NCBI GenBank assembly: GCA_003313425.1
Contig: NHZP01000004.1
Coordinates: 1,488,001 to 1,552,000 of the forward strand
Direction of reading: 5' to 3'
Source of the DNA: Pseudopyrenochaeta lycopersici
Taxonomy: Eukaryota > Ascomycota > Dothideomycetes > Pleosporales > Pseudopyrenochaetaceae
Length of the DNA: 64,000 bases
The notes beneath the pieces were generated by a model that was not told the DNA's origin, did no database searches, and was given only the letters and a program-made list of their open reading frames with translations. Numbering within the stretch: the first letter of the stretch is position 1; each line of letters opens with the position of its first letter. Positions 45,226 to 57,213 of the stretch are shown piece by piece. A program made the position numbers and the translations under genes.

Positions 45226-45859
45226 GGTGTCCGAGACTACTGGTAACGATGGACAGATAGCGATGGAAGGTGTGTAGCAATGTACCAGTCGAAGGTAGTT
45301 GAAGAATGTTGGGTCATTGCATAGCGGCGATAGGCGTATGCTTGCTCAGTGGTGACACTTGCCTTCGAGAAACACATCCTATTTATTGATCCAGAAGCCG
45401 CGAAGACTGCGGCTGCCATTTGAGGTGAAGCAAAAGCGGTAACGAATCGTTGCAAGTATGGATTGAGAAGGTCATTGTGCATCGAAAATGCGCTCAGACA
45501 CATTCTAAACGCATGGTAAGGACTCGAGCTGGGTGATGGTAAGTATAGTTGAACAGTGATCTGAAAGGTGTGCGAAAATGTGGGATTTATGTCGGCAATA
45601 TTGAGTGCCTAATTCCTTCTGGAATGTCATGAGAAATTCCTACTTCTCCTGCAGCTTTGACTAAGCTATGACACTGACATGCCCATTGCCGCCGGATTTC
45701 AGCCCTGTCGTAGTAGACGGTCCTTTTCGACATGCCGCGCACATGCTCCTTTTGAGAGACCTAGGCTAGTCATGATACAGCCTTCCCCCGCCATGTATTT
45801 TCGTCCCCATAAAATAGGCATCTCAGCACACATTTTCGTGGGCTGGTCCTGCTATCTAC
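45226..45859. other. Intergenic, between two minus-strand genes
   Basis: The region holds an 88-codon ATG frame on the minus strand (45237-45503) just upstream of the unknown gene's start; it may be part of that gene's leader. Nothing else is supported. Confidence 0.4.
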
Positions 45860-46487
45860 TCATTCCATCTTCGCATTTGAGAAATCCATCTCGGGGTGTT
45901 GCTTCTTAAACTGTTCCAGGATGTCCAGCTTCTTCTGCTCGTCACTTGTCGGCTTGCCCTGCTCCTTCTGCCTCTGATCAAACATCATCTTCTCAACCAT
46001 ACCACGGGTCTCGCCATCGAGATCACCCAGTTTGCTGTTCTCGGGCTGGATCTTGGAGGTGTCGATCTTGGGCGCTGAAGTAATGACGTGTGGCCACCAT
46101 TCCATCTGGTTCACTTTGTCAAGATGAACGGCGATTTCCTTTTCAGAGGCAGTTGTGGAGGCCAGCGTCCATGTGGACTCATCCACACGGATGGGATGGG
46201 GTAGGTCGCCCTGTTTGCAAGTCAGTCAGAAGTGCCTGGGGCAGTGAGGGACGGGAGCATACATCGATGAAGGGCTGCTGCCCCTTGATGCCGACCTTGA
46301 GGGCATTTCTGCTGATTTTGACGTCCAAGTCCTTGCCCTTGTACTTCGCGTCGATGGTGATGGTGATATCAAGATCCTTGATGGTTTGGTCCCATTTGTA
46401 GGGTAGGGCGGCCTGCTCGGCCTGCTCCTTCGCCTTGGCCTCGGCGTCGGCCTTCTCACGCTCCTCTGGAGGGGGCGAGCCGGACAT
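45860..46487 (-). CDS. nudC: NudC-family nuclear movement protein (CS domain)
   Basis: Co-chaperone-like protein required for dynein-dependent nuclear migration in fungi. Two exons (46263-46487, 45860-46210; intron 46211-46262, GTATGC..ACAG) give 191 aa. The N-terminus is acidic/Lys-rich ([20 protein letters not shown]); the CS (p23-like) fold begins [16 protein letters not shown], then [39 protein letters not shown] and [16 protein letters not shown]. The C-terminus has the NudC pattern [21 protein letters not shown] followed by [17 protein letters not shown]. Length and motif order are normal. It is divergent from the AP180 gene, about 390 bp between starts. Confidence 0.93.
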
Positions 46488-46876
46488 GGCGATGTGTATG
46501 GTGGTGTTGGGCAGAAAGTTGGGTGGAATGTGCTTGGAGGGGAACGTGGGCGAACCCTGTCGAGTGGATCGCCGGCACCTGCATCGTCATTGTTCGCAGC
46601 CACGCTGCTGCCACCATGCGCCCAACCTCATTACCAGACCCCGGTCCGAACTAATAAGGACGACTCCCCTCGGTGCAGCAATCTGCGCGAACGGTGTCAT
46701 TCCTACTGATAGGGCCATTCCTCCTATTCTTCCCGCTCGACGTGATGCTGCGATAGAAACGGCGGAGCTCCTGTCACAGCCAGCCAAGCCGCGACTCACG
46801 GACATCGACATCCACGCCTTGCGAACGTCCAGCCCAGGCACGCAATCGATCCCAGCACTGGCGCCCCTAGGAACTC
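46488..46876. other. Bidirectional promoter between NudC and AP180 genes
   Basis: A non-coding segment between divergent starts; no other gene seen. Confidence 0.5.
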
Positions 46877-48828
46877 ATGGCGAGCTCCTTCGAGAAGAGC
46901 GTCAAGGGCGGGACCAAGATCAAGGTAGCCATGCCCTTCCCTGGCCCTCCGCCGCCCGACGGCTTGTGTGCTCCAAGTCACGCAATTGTGCCTCGCTGAT
47001 CCGTCTATCCAGCTTGCAGCTCCCAAGTCCAAGTATGTCGAACACATCCTGGTAGCAACGCATGCCGGCGAAGCAGGCGTTGCCGAGATCTTTCGCGCCC
47101 TCACAAACCGCTTGCGCGACTCGACATGGACCATCGTATTCAAGAGCCTCATCATTGTACATCTTATGATAAGAGAGGGCGAGCCAGAGGTCACGCTCAA
47201 GTTCTTGGCGCAGAGTCCGCATAGAAAACTGGCCATAAACCATTTCACCGAGGGTACGTCTGCAGATATACGTCGAGGCATCCAAGGGCGAGACGCGCTG
47301 GCTGCGATGCGCACACAAGTTTGGCGGCGGTCCGGTGTGACCCGAGCCTCTGGCGCAGATCGCGCACCTATCGGGTCATGATTGGAAAGTCATGCTTCAC
47401 GAAGAGCGTGCTGACATACTGCGTGATAGTTCAAACCCAAGGCCACAACATCCGGACGTATTCCGAGTATCTCCTTCGACGGGCGATCGAGTATGGCGCG
47501 ACAAAGGTGGACTATGTGCGTGGTGGCGAGGGCCGACTTAAGCGATTGACTATCGAGAAAGGCTTGCTTCGCGAGGCAGAGAGCGTGCAAGATCAGATCA
47601 GATCCCTTTTGAAGTGCCAGGTATGTCAAAGCTGTCGTTGGCTCGAATTGGAACACTGATTGATGTCACTGCAGCCATTTGATGATGAACCGGAGAACGA
47701 GATAACATTGACTGCTTTCCGACTGCTCACCATGGACCTCTTAGTACTCTTTCACGTTATGAACGAAGGCACCATCAACATCTTGGGTGAGTGACTCTTC
47801 ATTTCAACCCTGTCTCGTACTAATGACGCAGAACACTACTTTGAATTGTCAAAACCTGATGCCACACGAGCCCTTTCTGTCTACCGCACCTTCGTGAAAC
47901 AGACAGAGGCAGTTGTGCAGTACCTTAGCCTAGCCCGTTCACATGAGCATTCAACGAGATTAGAAATACCCAAGATCAAGCATGCGCCAACCAGCCTCGC
48001 GGCATCCCTAGAAGAGTACCTTGGCGATAAAGACTTCGAGATCAATCGACGACAATATCTTGCTGAAAAGGAGGCGAAGAGGAACGGGGGAAAAGCCACA
48101 AATGGCGCCAGCAAATCCCAGGATTCAAAACCTGTCACATCAAACACACCTAGCAATCAACCGGCGCCTTCAGCAGCAGCTCCTCCAGTAGCCGCGACAA
48201 GTGCACCATTGATTGATTTATTCGCTTCCTTAGAGGACAACCAGCAAACCATGGCCACCCAGCCAATGATGCAACAGTACCCGCAACAGACAGGATTCCA
48301 ACAGCAAGGCTTTCAGATTCCACAGCAAACAGTGAACACAGGCTTCCCGCAGCAACAGCAACAGCCATTTGCTGCACAAAACAGCCAGGGCTCAAATCCT
48401 TTCCAGATGCAACAACAAATGCAACAACAAATGCAGCCACCCCAGATCCAGACACAGTTTACAGGCGCTGGCTTTGGCGGCTACACACCTCAGCAAACAT
48501 TCAGCCCTCAAAACTCTTTAGCACCTATACCACAGAACGGTGTGCCCGATTTCTCGCAACAGCAGCAATTGCAACTACCCACGATCGCGGAGCCGCTTCA
48601 ACCACAACAGACCTCAACCAACCCGTTTCGACAGTCTATGTTGCCCAGTGCGACTGGCATGGCTGAACCAAAGCTTCTCAACAACCCTACTGGCGCGAAT
48701 TCACTCAATCGCACGTCTACTAATCCGTTCGCGAAGCAAAACACAGGCTTTCAACAACAATCTCAACCACTCGCTGGCTCAGTACCGTACTCGGCATCAC
48801 CAGTTCAATCGTCACCATTCGCTCCAAT

Positions 48829-48860
<32 letters not shown>

Positions 48861-49156
48861 CACTGCAACCTACACCTACTGGAACAAATCCATTCGCAAG
48901 GCAGCCCTCTCCTATGAGCGGTACGGCTCCGCAAGCCGGTCTTACGGTCCCACAAGGCGGTCTCACAGTTCATGCAACGGGAAGTACCAACCCTTTCCGA
49001 CAAAGTGCATTCGTCAACCAGCAAACGGGTCAAGGCTGGCAGACTACAGGTAGTCAAGGGACGTTGGGTGGGATGAGTGTCGATCAAGTGCCCACGACGA
49101 GTGTGTTTCCACGGCCAGGGCAGCAGCAGCAACAACAACAGAATTTCCTCGGGTAG
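46877..49156 (+). CDS. YAP1801: AP180-type clathrin adaptor (ANTH domain)
   Basis: Endocytic adaptor that binds PI(4,5)P2 and clathrin at the plasma membrane. Five exons (46877-46924, 47013-47253, 47430-47620, 47675-47786, 47832-49156) give 638 aa. The ANTH domain covers about residues 1-290: MASSFEKSVKGGTKIK, LAAPKSKYVEHILVATH, TWTIVFKSLIIVHLMIREG, NIRTYSEYLLRRA, FDDEPENEITLTAFRLLTMD, EHYFELSKPDATRALSVYR and a helix with TEAVVQYLSLAR. The second intron (47254-47429) is 176 nt, the longest here. The tail is Gln/Pro-rich with several NPF motifs (TNPFRQ, TNPFAKQ, TNPFARQ, STNPFRQ), which bind EH-domain endocytic proteins. The gene symbol follows the yeast homologue; orthology to YAP1801 versus YAP1802 cannot be told. 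Confidence 0.9.
48830..48859 (+). repeat. CAG trinucleotide run (poly-Gln) in the AP180 gene
   Basis: Nine CAG codons and one CAA encode ten Gln in the disordered tail. Such pure runs usually vary in length between isolates. Confidence 0.85.
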
Positions 49157-50482
49157 GATCCCAGGAGTCGGAGCAACAGCAATGTGATTCTGTGATTTTT
49201 TGCAATGGCTGGCAAGCCACATTGTTCAGGGTTGATTTCTTTTGCTTGCTGCGTGTGTTTGGGCTTGCGATATTTTACGGTATACCTAGATCGAGCTGCA
49301 AAAGTTCCGGAATAATATTTGGATCTGAATCAGAACGGCAGATCAAGAGAGACGGCTCGTAGCGACTTGGGCTGAGCGCTGGGTGGTCTCGGTAATTCTG
49401 GATGATGTTACGATGCTTGGTTTCGTCGTCTGGGTGGAAGGGCTGCGGTCCAGGAGCGCTGTGCCTACTTGACATATTTATCGCCCAATCTTTCAACTTT
49501 ATTAGTGAGCGAGCAACTGATTCCGTCTAGCTCCTGAGTGATGAAATGTATGAACCACATGATCGCAGAAGGGAGCTTGATTGTGATACAAGAATGGCTT
49601 TGCCTTTACGGCAACTAGGATCAGGTGAAGCTGCTACTCAGGGGCTGTATTTGCTACAATTCACTTTTGTCAACGTCTTCTCCATACTCATTCTACCCAA
49701 AACATGGATCTTTTCATCTTCAATTCGCAGTTCTCCGCTGACTCGGTCCAGTCAATATTGACTCAATACCAAGGCAACCATATAGAGCTGCGCTTGGAAA
49801 GAATCTTTCTAGCACCAGGAGGACTGCTCTGCCATTTAAACCATTTATTGTGTGCGCTATAGGAGCTGCTGAATCAGGAAGGGATAGTGCATTTGCGTGA
49901 ACAATCGCTCGCGCACGCTTCCTGAAGGAACTGACTAGGGGCTGAAGGACACGGAAGTTCGGATGCGAAGCCCCCAGGCGATGCAAAGGATTTTCGATAC
50001 TCACATGATTTCCTAAATCGTCCTCCAGAACGGACACAGCCTTCCGACATAATTGCCGCATCCTTCAAGCACAACCCCTTGCAAGCGTCAAAACGCTGTG
50101 CTTCCTCGTCGCCACAATTATGTTCAGAGGTCCCACAAACATCTATAAAGATCAATCAGCAAAGACAGCTCTGTGCCTCACCATCCGAAAACCTATATAA
50201 GCACAAAGAATCGGTGCCACCTCTCCTAGGCAACCATTGTAAACTCTAGCTGCTGGTTCTGCTGTACGGAGTAAACATGCGAGTACTCGTTAGCTACTCA
50301 AAATCTAAAAATATTTCAGATACATTTATTCCAATTTTCATGTTGGGGAAGATGTATCTGGGGGGCATCAAACTCCTGACCTTATACATCATTCTGGTGG
50401 TGGCCTGAACTCACCAATCAGAAAACATCCCGGTCATGACGGCGAACAGACCACTTCTAGTCGCGTAAACAAGACACCAGCG
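49157..50482. other. Intergenic, no firmly supported gene
   Basis: A TATATAAG at 50194 may be a promoter element for KMT6, 280 bases upstream. On the minus strand an ATG frame (49720-50061) contains a good GTGAGT donor around 50003, but no coherent spliced product emerges. A 66-codon minus frame at 49275-49475 is also unsupported. Confidence 0.4.
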
Positions 50483-53400
50483 ATGAAACGCGCCGATGTC
50501 GAAAATGGAGCAGCGGAAAGACTGTTCATGATGTCGCCTGCGCCTATTAAAACTCGTGCATCGCAGGGCGCGAGCATGGCCAAAATTCATCGGAAGCAGG
50601 GGGCGATAAAGTCGCCAAAAGGGCCCGAGGTTGGTTTGAGATCACGTCTTCTCACAAGACAATCCATAGAGCAACCAGTGGAGGAAAATACTCAACCACA
50701 CCGACTTCGTCAAATGTCCAGTGTCGAGTCAGCAAGCTTTGAACACATTCCCAGCCGAAGACGAAGTGGCGCGACCGCGAATGTGGAAAAATCCATAGTC
50801 ATCGACACGGCAGAAATGCCCAAGACGAAAGCCATGGGGAACAAACTATCATCTAAGGCGCTTCCGCAAGAAGAGCAGTTCATCAATCCGCTATTATCCA
50901 ACAACAGTAAAGGCCTACCCTCAGCCACCCTGGCAGCGTTTAAGGTGCCGCAGTCTTCAAACCAGATTTCAGCAACAAACGCAAATTCAGGGGCAGCGAC
51001 AATTTCTAAACCAACCGGGCCTAATACATCAGAGCACAGCAATGCACACACTTGGGATCTCGAACTTTCGAATGATGAAAACGCTTTTAGAATCCGAGAA
51101 AACAGGACGCAACTTAGCGATGCCGATGATTTTAACGTCACGCGCTCAGTGGTGGAAGAGTGCCTGAAGATTCACTTGAAAAAACGGCAAAGAAAGCATG
51201 CGTACTTAACCGAAACCATTATGAAGGCCCAGAGGAGATGTCAAGAGCGCGAGCTTCGCGCTCAACGCCATCTACGGAGAGGTTTGGCTCCTCCAGCTCT
51301 GGCTGAAAGATATATACAGCCAGTCTCGCCTTTTGAGGGCATGTCAACAATAACAGAGCTTTTTCACAATAAGCCCACGAATTCAGCATTCAAAGACATC
51401 AGCCAGGAGATCTTCCCAAAACCCAGATCGAAAGAGAAGACAATAAGATCGGCTTGGGTCGCACCTACGACAACCTACGAGTCCGACGCTATCAAAATGC
51501 CCTTATTCAAAGAGTATGTCGGATTAAAGAACAACATACTTTCTGACAATGTGTCCAAAATGCTCGCTACGCCCTACTTCGAGGATGATTATTACGACAG
51601 CCGTGAGAAGCTTTTGAAGCAACTGCCGGAGCTCTATGAGATGAAGCACGATAAGAATGCTCTCCTGGATCTTCGATCTGAGCAGTGTTGCTTCTATAGA
51701 GAAAGCGCCGAAAGCGTTCTTCGCGAGATCGACATCTCGTGGGACGAAATATTATTCTGGCTTCTGGCTCCGGACAGAACAATCAAGAGCATCAACCAAA
51801 AATCAACTGGAAGCAGCCAGTTCGAAAAAATGCTATTGGAAAGATCAGCTCACCACACCGAAAGCTTTCGGCGAGATGAAGAAACTAAGAAAGCTGTCTT
51901 GTTCGATCGGACTTCAAGCGGGTGGCAAAGTTTCTTTTCCCAATTAAAGGAGCCAAGCCCAGAAAAACTGAGGCTGTCGGCCATAGTCTGTGGGATATGG
52001 CTGAAGGAATGCAATTTCAGTATCTGGTACCTGGCTCGGCAATCTGAGCTTGTACGCAAGCATGTTATGATGAAGACCAAGCACCCTACTCCTATCTCAG
52101 ATTTTACATTCAGAAAAGTGGGTTGTGCTGTTTGCCAGCAGTAAGTACAATGCGGTTGATGGGTTGAATATTGCTAACAGGACTAAATAGACATAACTGC
52201 CTCTTGCACGGTGAGCTGATGGAAGAACCGGAAGATTATTCGGGAGTTGAATCTGAGGACGTTGAAAGCGAAAAGTTAGGCATCAAAGATGCCGAATGTC
52301 AGGAGGCCGATTTTGACGGCCGTCCTCGACCACGCCATTCACATCCTCCCCATCACGATAAAAAAAGACTTAAGCAGCGTAATGAACCCAGCTATTTGCC
52401 GGCGCACGTCGATGACGACTCGGATCTTGAAAAGGCGATCAATTATAAACAGCCTGCCAACCCTTTTGCTAATGTCGATATGGACCCAGGCATGACCACT
52501 TCCAAAAACCACAAACCGCCGGATGGAAGATTCAACAGTAAGTGGTGGTTACTTCACAGCTGCACACATCGCTGGGAGAAGAGAAACCCTTTCATTCCAT
52601 GCAACCACGAAGGTAGTTGCGACCAAGCAAAATGTCGGTGCTACATGGAGAACGTTACTTGCGAAAAGACATGCAGATGTTCGCAATCTTGTAACAGGCG
52701 CTTTCCAGGATGTGATTGCGTAGAGGTTCCGGGAAAGCACGCTTGCACGCAGGCAACGTGCCTTTGTATCAAGTTCAGGCGGGAGTGCGATGCAGATCTG
52801 TGTAGCTCGTGCGGAGCGACTGAAATTCTGGACCCAGTCAATCGTTACAACGAGGATGCTCTCCAAGGACGCTGCTCCAATATCGGGATCCAGAGAGGCG
52901 TACCCAAGAAGACATTGCTTGGTCATTCTGGTGTACATGGTTTCGGTCTATACGCAGGCGAGGACATCAATAAGGACGAGTATATTGGAGAATACACTGG
53001 CGAGCTCATCTCGGTCAAGGAAAGTGACCGCCGATCGACAATCTATGAATGCCAGCAGACAATGTATCTGTTCAAGCTGAATTTGAGTAAGTCGTCTAAC
53101 TCCTTATAAGGCCGGGAGAGTCTCTTACAGAATTGCAGAGCAGGAAGTTGATGCCACATCTATGGGCAATAAGCAGCGATTCCTCAATAACGCCAACAAG
53201 AAGTACACGAATTGCCACCCGAAGAATCTCTTTTGCAATACAGTTTTCCGCATAGCCCTGTATGCCAGTACTGATATCGAGGCTGGCACCGAGCTATTCT
53301 TCGACTACTCCTATCCGGAAGAGTGGACCGCGAATTTCAAACAGCCGAAAAGCAAAGAGATTGTGGTAGTGAAGCAGAAGACCAAGAGCAAACCTACTAC

Positions 53401-53899
53401 CCTCTCGAACAAATCTGCGTCGTCCTCTGCCACTACCCACCGGAAGAAAGCACCTAACTACGTCACTTCCTCCGACCAGCATGTGAGAGTGGCACAACTT
53501 CGAAGTAGATTGGTGAATGTAAAGCGGCGATCGGAGAGCTATGACAGTTCAAACGGCACTGATACGCAAATAGAGGCTGCCGTCAGAAACCTCAGGGTTA
53601 GGCACAGAGCAGAGTCACAGGAGACTCAAGATACGTATGAAACCAAGGACGACGATGACTTAGTAATAGAAGAAAGCCAAGAGAGTGGAGACATTGATGA
53701 CGCGTCAGTCTACAACCAGGAAGATACAGCGCTCGAAGAGCCAGACGAGAGTAACGCTCTGCGACACCGGGATAGGCCACGCAGAGTGCCACCTACAGCA
53801 CCAGTGGTGACGGTTGAGACGAAAAAGGACGGTACTCGATGGGGAGGTTGGTTAGGAAAGAGGAAGTGGTCTAATGTCTTTGGTAGCGACGAGAAATAA
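50483..53899 (+). CDS. KMT6: KMT6/EZH2-type histone H3K27 methyltransferase
   Basis: Catalytic subunit of Polycomb repressive complex 2, which places H3K27 methylation and silences facultative heterochromatin. Three exons (50483-52140, 52191-53086, 53139-53899) give 1104 aa. The N-terminal 350 residues are basic and disordered. Helical regions with KHAYLTETIMKAQRRCQERE and FRKVGCAVCQQHNCLLHGEL precede the CXC (pre-SET) domain at about 676-760, with clustered Cys (CNHEGSCDQAKCRCY, CRCSQSCNRRFPGCDC, CTQATCLCIKFRRECDADLC). The SET domain covers about 790-915: HSGVHGFGLYAGEDI, EYIGEYTGELIS, RFLNNANKKYTNC, AGTELFFDYSYPEEW. The substrate loop usually reads N-H-S in EZH2; here it is N-N-A. CXC directly before SET distinguishes it from SUV39 or SET2 types. 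Confidence 0.93.
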
Positions 53900-54361
53900 G
53901 ATCTCAGATGTCAGTGAGCAAGGAGTCAATATATGCAAATCAAAGACGCGAATGCTTATTTTGGGGATGACATTTGATCCTTGGACAGCGAAGTACGCAA
54001 CTGTTCCGTTTCTTTCCGTCCTATATAAGGGGGTCTACAGACGGAAAATGCAGGATGGTGGGAGCGTGACACCAGAAAGGCGGCCTACGTATGCTCTGAG
54101 GTCCTTAATTGCCATTCTCTAATTTGGCCGAAAGCGAGCCCATGCCTCCCGTTGCAAGAAAGTCGCACAACATCCCACCTGTTCAAGCACTGGTGAGGGT
54201 CACCATGCACGCAAGCTCGTATGCGTGCAACATACGTATCCTCTACTCTCACATGTCTTTGAACAAGCTGAGTTAGCCTGTAGCTTATTCATGTCCCGTT
54301 CAGACAGCGAGCAGAGGTATCCGGTGAGCGATCAAAAGGTTGCCATTTCGGCGCGGAAAGC
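53900..54361. other. Intergenic between convergent genes
   Basis: A TATATAAG at 54022 is followed by no recognisable gene on the + strand. Otherwise nothing is seen. Confidence 0.4.
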
Positions 54362-54768
54362 TCAGATCGGGGCGGTAACAAAGGCAGTCAGAGCCTTTAC
54401 TGCGTTGCCGTCATGTGCGCGGAGCAATTCGGTCGCTTTCTGCTTTGGCAATTCGAGTTCCGAGACCTTTGATCGTGTTAGCACCTGTACGCCTTGGAAC
54501 CGCTCAAGGAACGCCAGCGTACCAATAGGGCAACATCTGCTGCGTCGATCTTGACTGTTTTCTTCTCTACGGCTTTCTTGTCCTTGACATTCAGCCCTTT
54601 CATCGCCTGGTCTAATGCCTTGCTGTCGACCTCTTTCTTCTCTCCTATATCATCTTGCGCGTCGAGCGATTCGAGTGCCGCGGCGGCTTTGCGGTCTTCC
54701 GCTGTGCCGGTGGGTGCGTGTGGGTCGGCGGCGCCTTCATGGACTGCAGATGGTTGTGGTTCCGCCAT
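54362..54768 (-). CDS. HYPK-like protein with NAC-alpha-type UBA domain
   Basis: Two exons (54523-54768 and 54362-54466; intron 54467-54522, GTACGC..AAAG) give 116 aa. The N-terminal half is Ala/Asp/Glu-rich (MAEPQPSAVHEGAADPHAPT). After a basic segment (KDKKAVEKKTVKIDAADVALL) the second exon encodes VSELELPKQKATELLRAHDG and NAVKALTAFVTAPI, a UBA three-helix fold of the type found in NAC-alpha and HYPK. HYPK binds the NatA N-terminal acetyltransferase at the ribosome. The intron falls exactly between the first and second UBA helices, and the unspliced frame stops soon after, so splicing is needed. Confidence 0.8.
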
Positions 54769-55357
54769 CGTAGTTGAGTGACGTGAAATCTACAAGGTAT
54801 GAGTCTGATTAACGAGAGTTGAGCTGGAGGAGAGAGACAGTGTGACCTCGTGAATGACGTCGGGCCAGGGTGGAGGGAGCGTGTATTGTGGGGTGAGAAA
54901 TAGCGGGTCAAGAAATCCAATTGAACTCGGCCAATGGGAGATGAGAGGGACCGTGATTCGTCGAAATTACCGATTTATGCACGACATTTTCTGTTATGGT
55001 TCACACTGACCCCCGCACCGATAAGCACACATAGTTTGTGCATCTTACGCTTGATTGACTAGTAGATGCCAAAGCTGGCTATCGATCGTCTATACCGAAC
55101 GGTTTGTAAGTCCTCTTTATGTGTCTACCATTGTTATTGCATTTTTCCTTATTCATTGTCGGTCCAATGTATTTGAGTCATATCCAGCCGCTCTTTATTC
55201 ACCTCCTTGCAGCTTGGACCCTAACCGGATGTTCCATATTAACGCAAGTGTGCGTGTGACTCAAAATATCAATAGTAGCCAAATGCATTCGACCTCTGTG
55301 TCTCCTATCCTGACGTTCGTATATTCAAAACCTCAAGTCTAATGCGCTCTCCAGATA
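54769..55357. other. Bidirectional promoter between the HYPK-like and DAHP synthase genes
   Basis: A non-coding segment between divergent starts; no additional gene seen. Confidence 0.5.
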
Positions 55358-56986
55358 ATGGATGACGAGGGACACGCAAAATTGGAAAATTATCTCGCCC
55401 AGTACATGTCAGCGACAAGTGGCCGGCCACAACAACCCCAAACAACAGACAATATACGCTCGCCCCAAGTGACCGACAGAATGGACGTAACGCAAAGTAC
55501 GAACAGTCCATCTGAAGAGTGGTCACCATCATGCAAGTTAATTCCCATTAGGCATGGCCTTTTCTAACAAAGCAGCAGCCTGGCGTTCTAAACCCATCAA
55601 GCAAGTCGTTACATACGAAGATCAAGAAGCCGTTTCGACAACTCTGACAAAGCTGTCAAGCCTGCCCCCAATTGTCACACCAACAGAGATCGTCAGACTC
55701 AAGGCAAGTCTCCGCGATGCTGCACTTGGAAAGGCATTTCTCTTACAAGGTGGCGATTGTGCGGAGCTGTTCTCATACTGCGCCGACAATCCAATCGATG
55801 CAAAGATCAAACTCTTGCTACAAATGAGCTTGGTCTTGATTTGGGGTTCAAACAAACCTGTGATTCGCATTGGCCGAATTGCTGGACAGTACGCCAAGCC
55901 CAGATCGAGTCCGACAGAGATTTTGAACGGAAAAGAAATCCCTAGCTTCCGAGGCGACATTTTGAATGGATATGAGCCTGATAATCGGCGGGTGGACCCG
56001 GAGAGGCTCGTTAGCGCCTACTTCCATTCTGCTACAACGCTGAATTACATCCGTGGACAGCTTGCAAGCGGCATTGCTGATCTGCATAATCCATTGGATT
56101 GGGAGCTTGGCCATGTCAGGGACCAGGAACTGCAGTCGAAGTACCAACAGATCGTTCACAGTATCGCTGACTCTCTTCGATTCATGAAGACCGTCGGTGC
56201 CGACACATCAGGGAAGCTGCAGACCGTTGATCTATTCACTAGCCATGAAGGCCTTGTCCTGGAATACGAACAGAGTCTAACAAGAAGGCTCAAGAATCCG
56301 ACTGGCTACAAGCCTTCGCAAGCATCTGTCGATGGCAAAGGATGGTACAATACTTCGGCACATTTCATCTGGATTGGCGACAGAACACGCCAAATCGATG
56401 GAGGCCATGTAGAGTACTTCCGAGGCATCGAGAACCCTATTGGCATCAAAGTAGGCCCTTCGATGAAGAACGATGAATTGGTGCAATTGCTCGATATTGT
56501 GAATCCAAATAAGGAGGTTGGTAAAATTACGTTAATCACCCGGTACGGCGCGGAAAAGGTGGAATCAATGCTGGGTCCTCACATTGAAGCTGTCAAGAAT
56601 AGCGGGCATGTCGTGGTTTGGCAGTGCGATCCTATGCATGGGTAAGAATATCTTTCTGGCCACATTTAGAAGAGCTTCAGTTAACTGGTTTTAGCAATAC
56701 TCGTAGCACACCAACAGGCATCAAGACCCGTTCTTTTAACAGCATCTTCTCCGAGCTTTCCTCAGCTCTCAAGGTCCACAAAGAGCATGGCTCCTTCCTA
56801 GGTGGCATGCATCTTGAACTTACTGGCGATGCGGTAACAGAATGCACTGGAGGAAGCGAGGGCCTCGTCGATGAGGACTTAAGCTTGAACTACACGACGT
56901 ATTGCGATCCGAGGCTGAATGAGAAACAAGCGTTAGAGCTTGCTTTCCTGGTTGCTGGTCATTACCGTGCAGATGGAGAGCTATGA
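55358..56986 (+). CDS. Class II (plant-type) DAHP synthase
   Basis: Condenses phosphoenolpyruvate and erythrose 4-phosphate to DAHP, the first step of the shikimate pathway. Three exons (55358-55532, 55579-56641, 56695-56986) give 509 aa. The first intron starts GCAAGT and ends in AGCAGCAG with a TTCTAAC branch; only this GC-AG splice yields the expected EEWSPSSWRSKPIKQ. Class II motifs follow: LQGGDCAELF, VIRIGRIAGQYAKPRSS, FRGDILNGYEPD, HNPLDWELGH, DLFTSHEGLVLEYEQ, HFIWIGDRTRQIDGGHVEYF, IGIKVGPSM, KITLITRYGAEKV, WQCDPMHGNT, GGMHLELTGDAVTECTGG, YTTYCDPRLNEKQALELAFL. Length and motifs are complete, so it should be active. Most fungi use class I enzymes (Aro3/Aro4) as well. Confidence 0.95.
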
Positions 56987-57213
56987 GAGATTCTGGCATC
57001 ATCATATTCAGTACTACGGAATAAGAAATTGGATGTACAGCAAAATGACACTATCTCTTGATGTTTATACTGTTGCATTCGTAGAGGAGGGAAGAGTTGC
57101 TACACGTGACATGATCTTCAAGCGTGGTCCAAGCTCCCGAAATGTCCATGTTATCTGACGTTATCGATGGCATACATCTCAACAACCACTTTCGCCCCAC
57201 ATTCACCCCAACA

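Noticed and set aside
45237..45503. 88-codon ATG frame on the minus strand
   Set aside because: It ends 11 bases before the start of the next gene and has no recognisable features; more likely leader sequence.
49720..50061. Spliced minus-strand gene with a GTGAGT donor
   Set aside because: Neither frame gives a coherent product after the possible acceptors, and no family motif appears.
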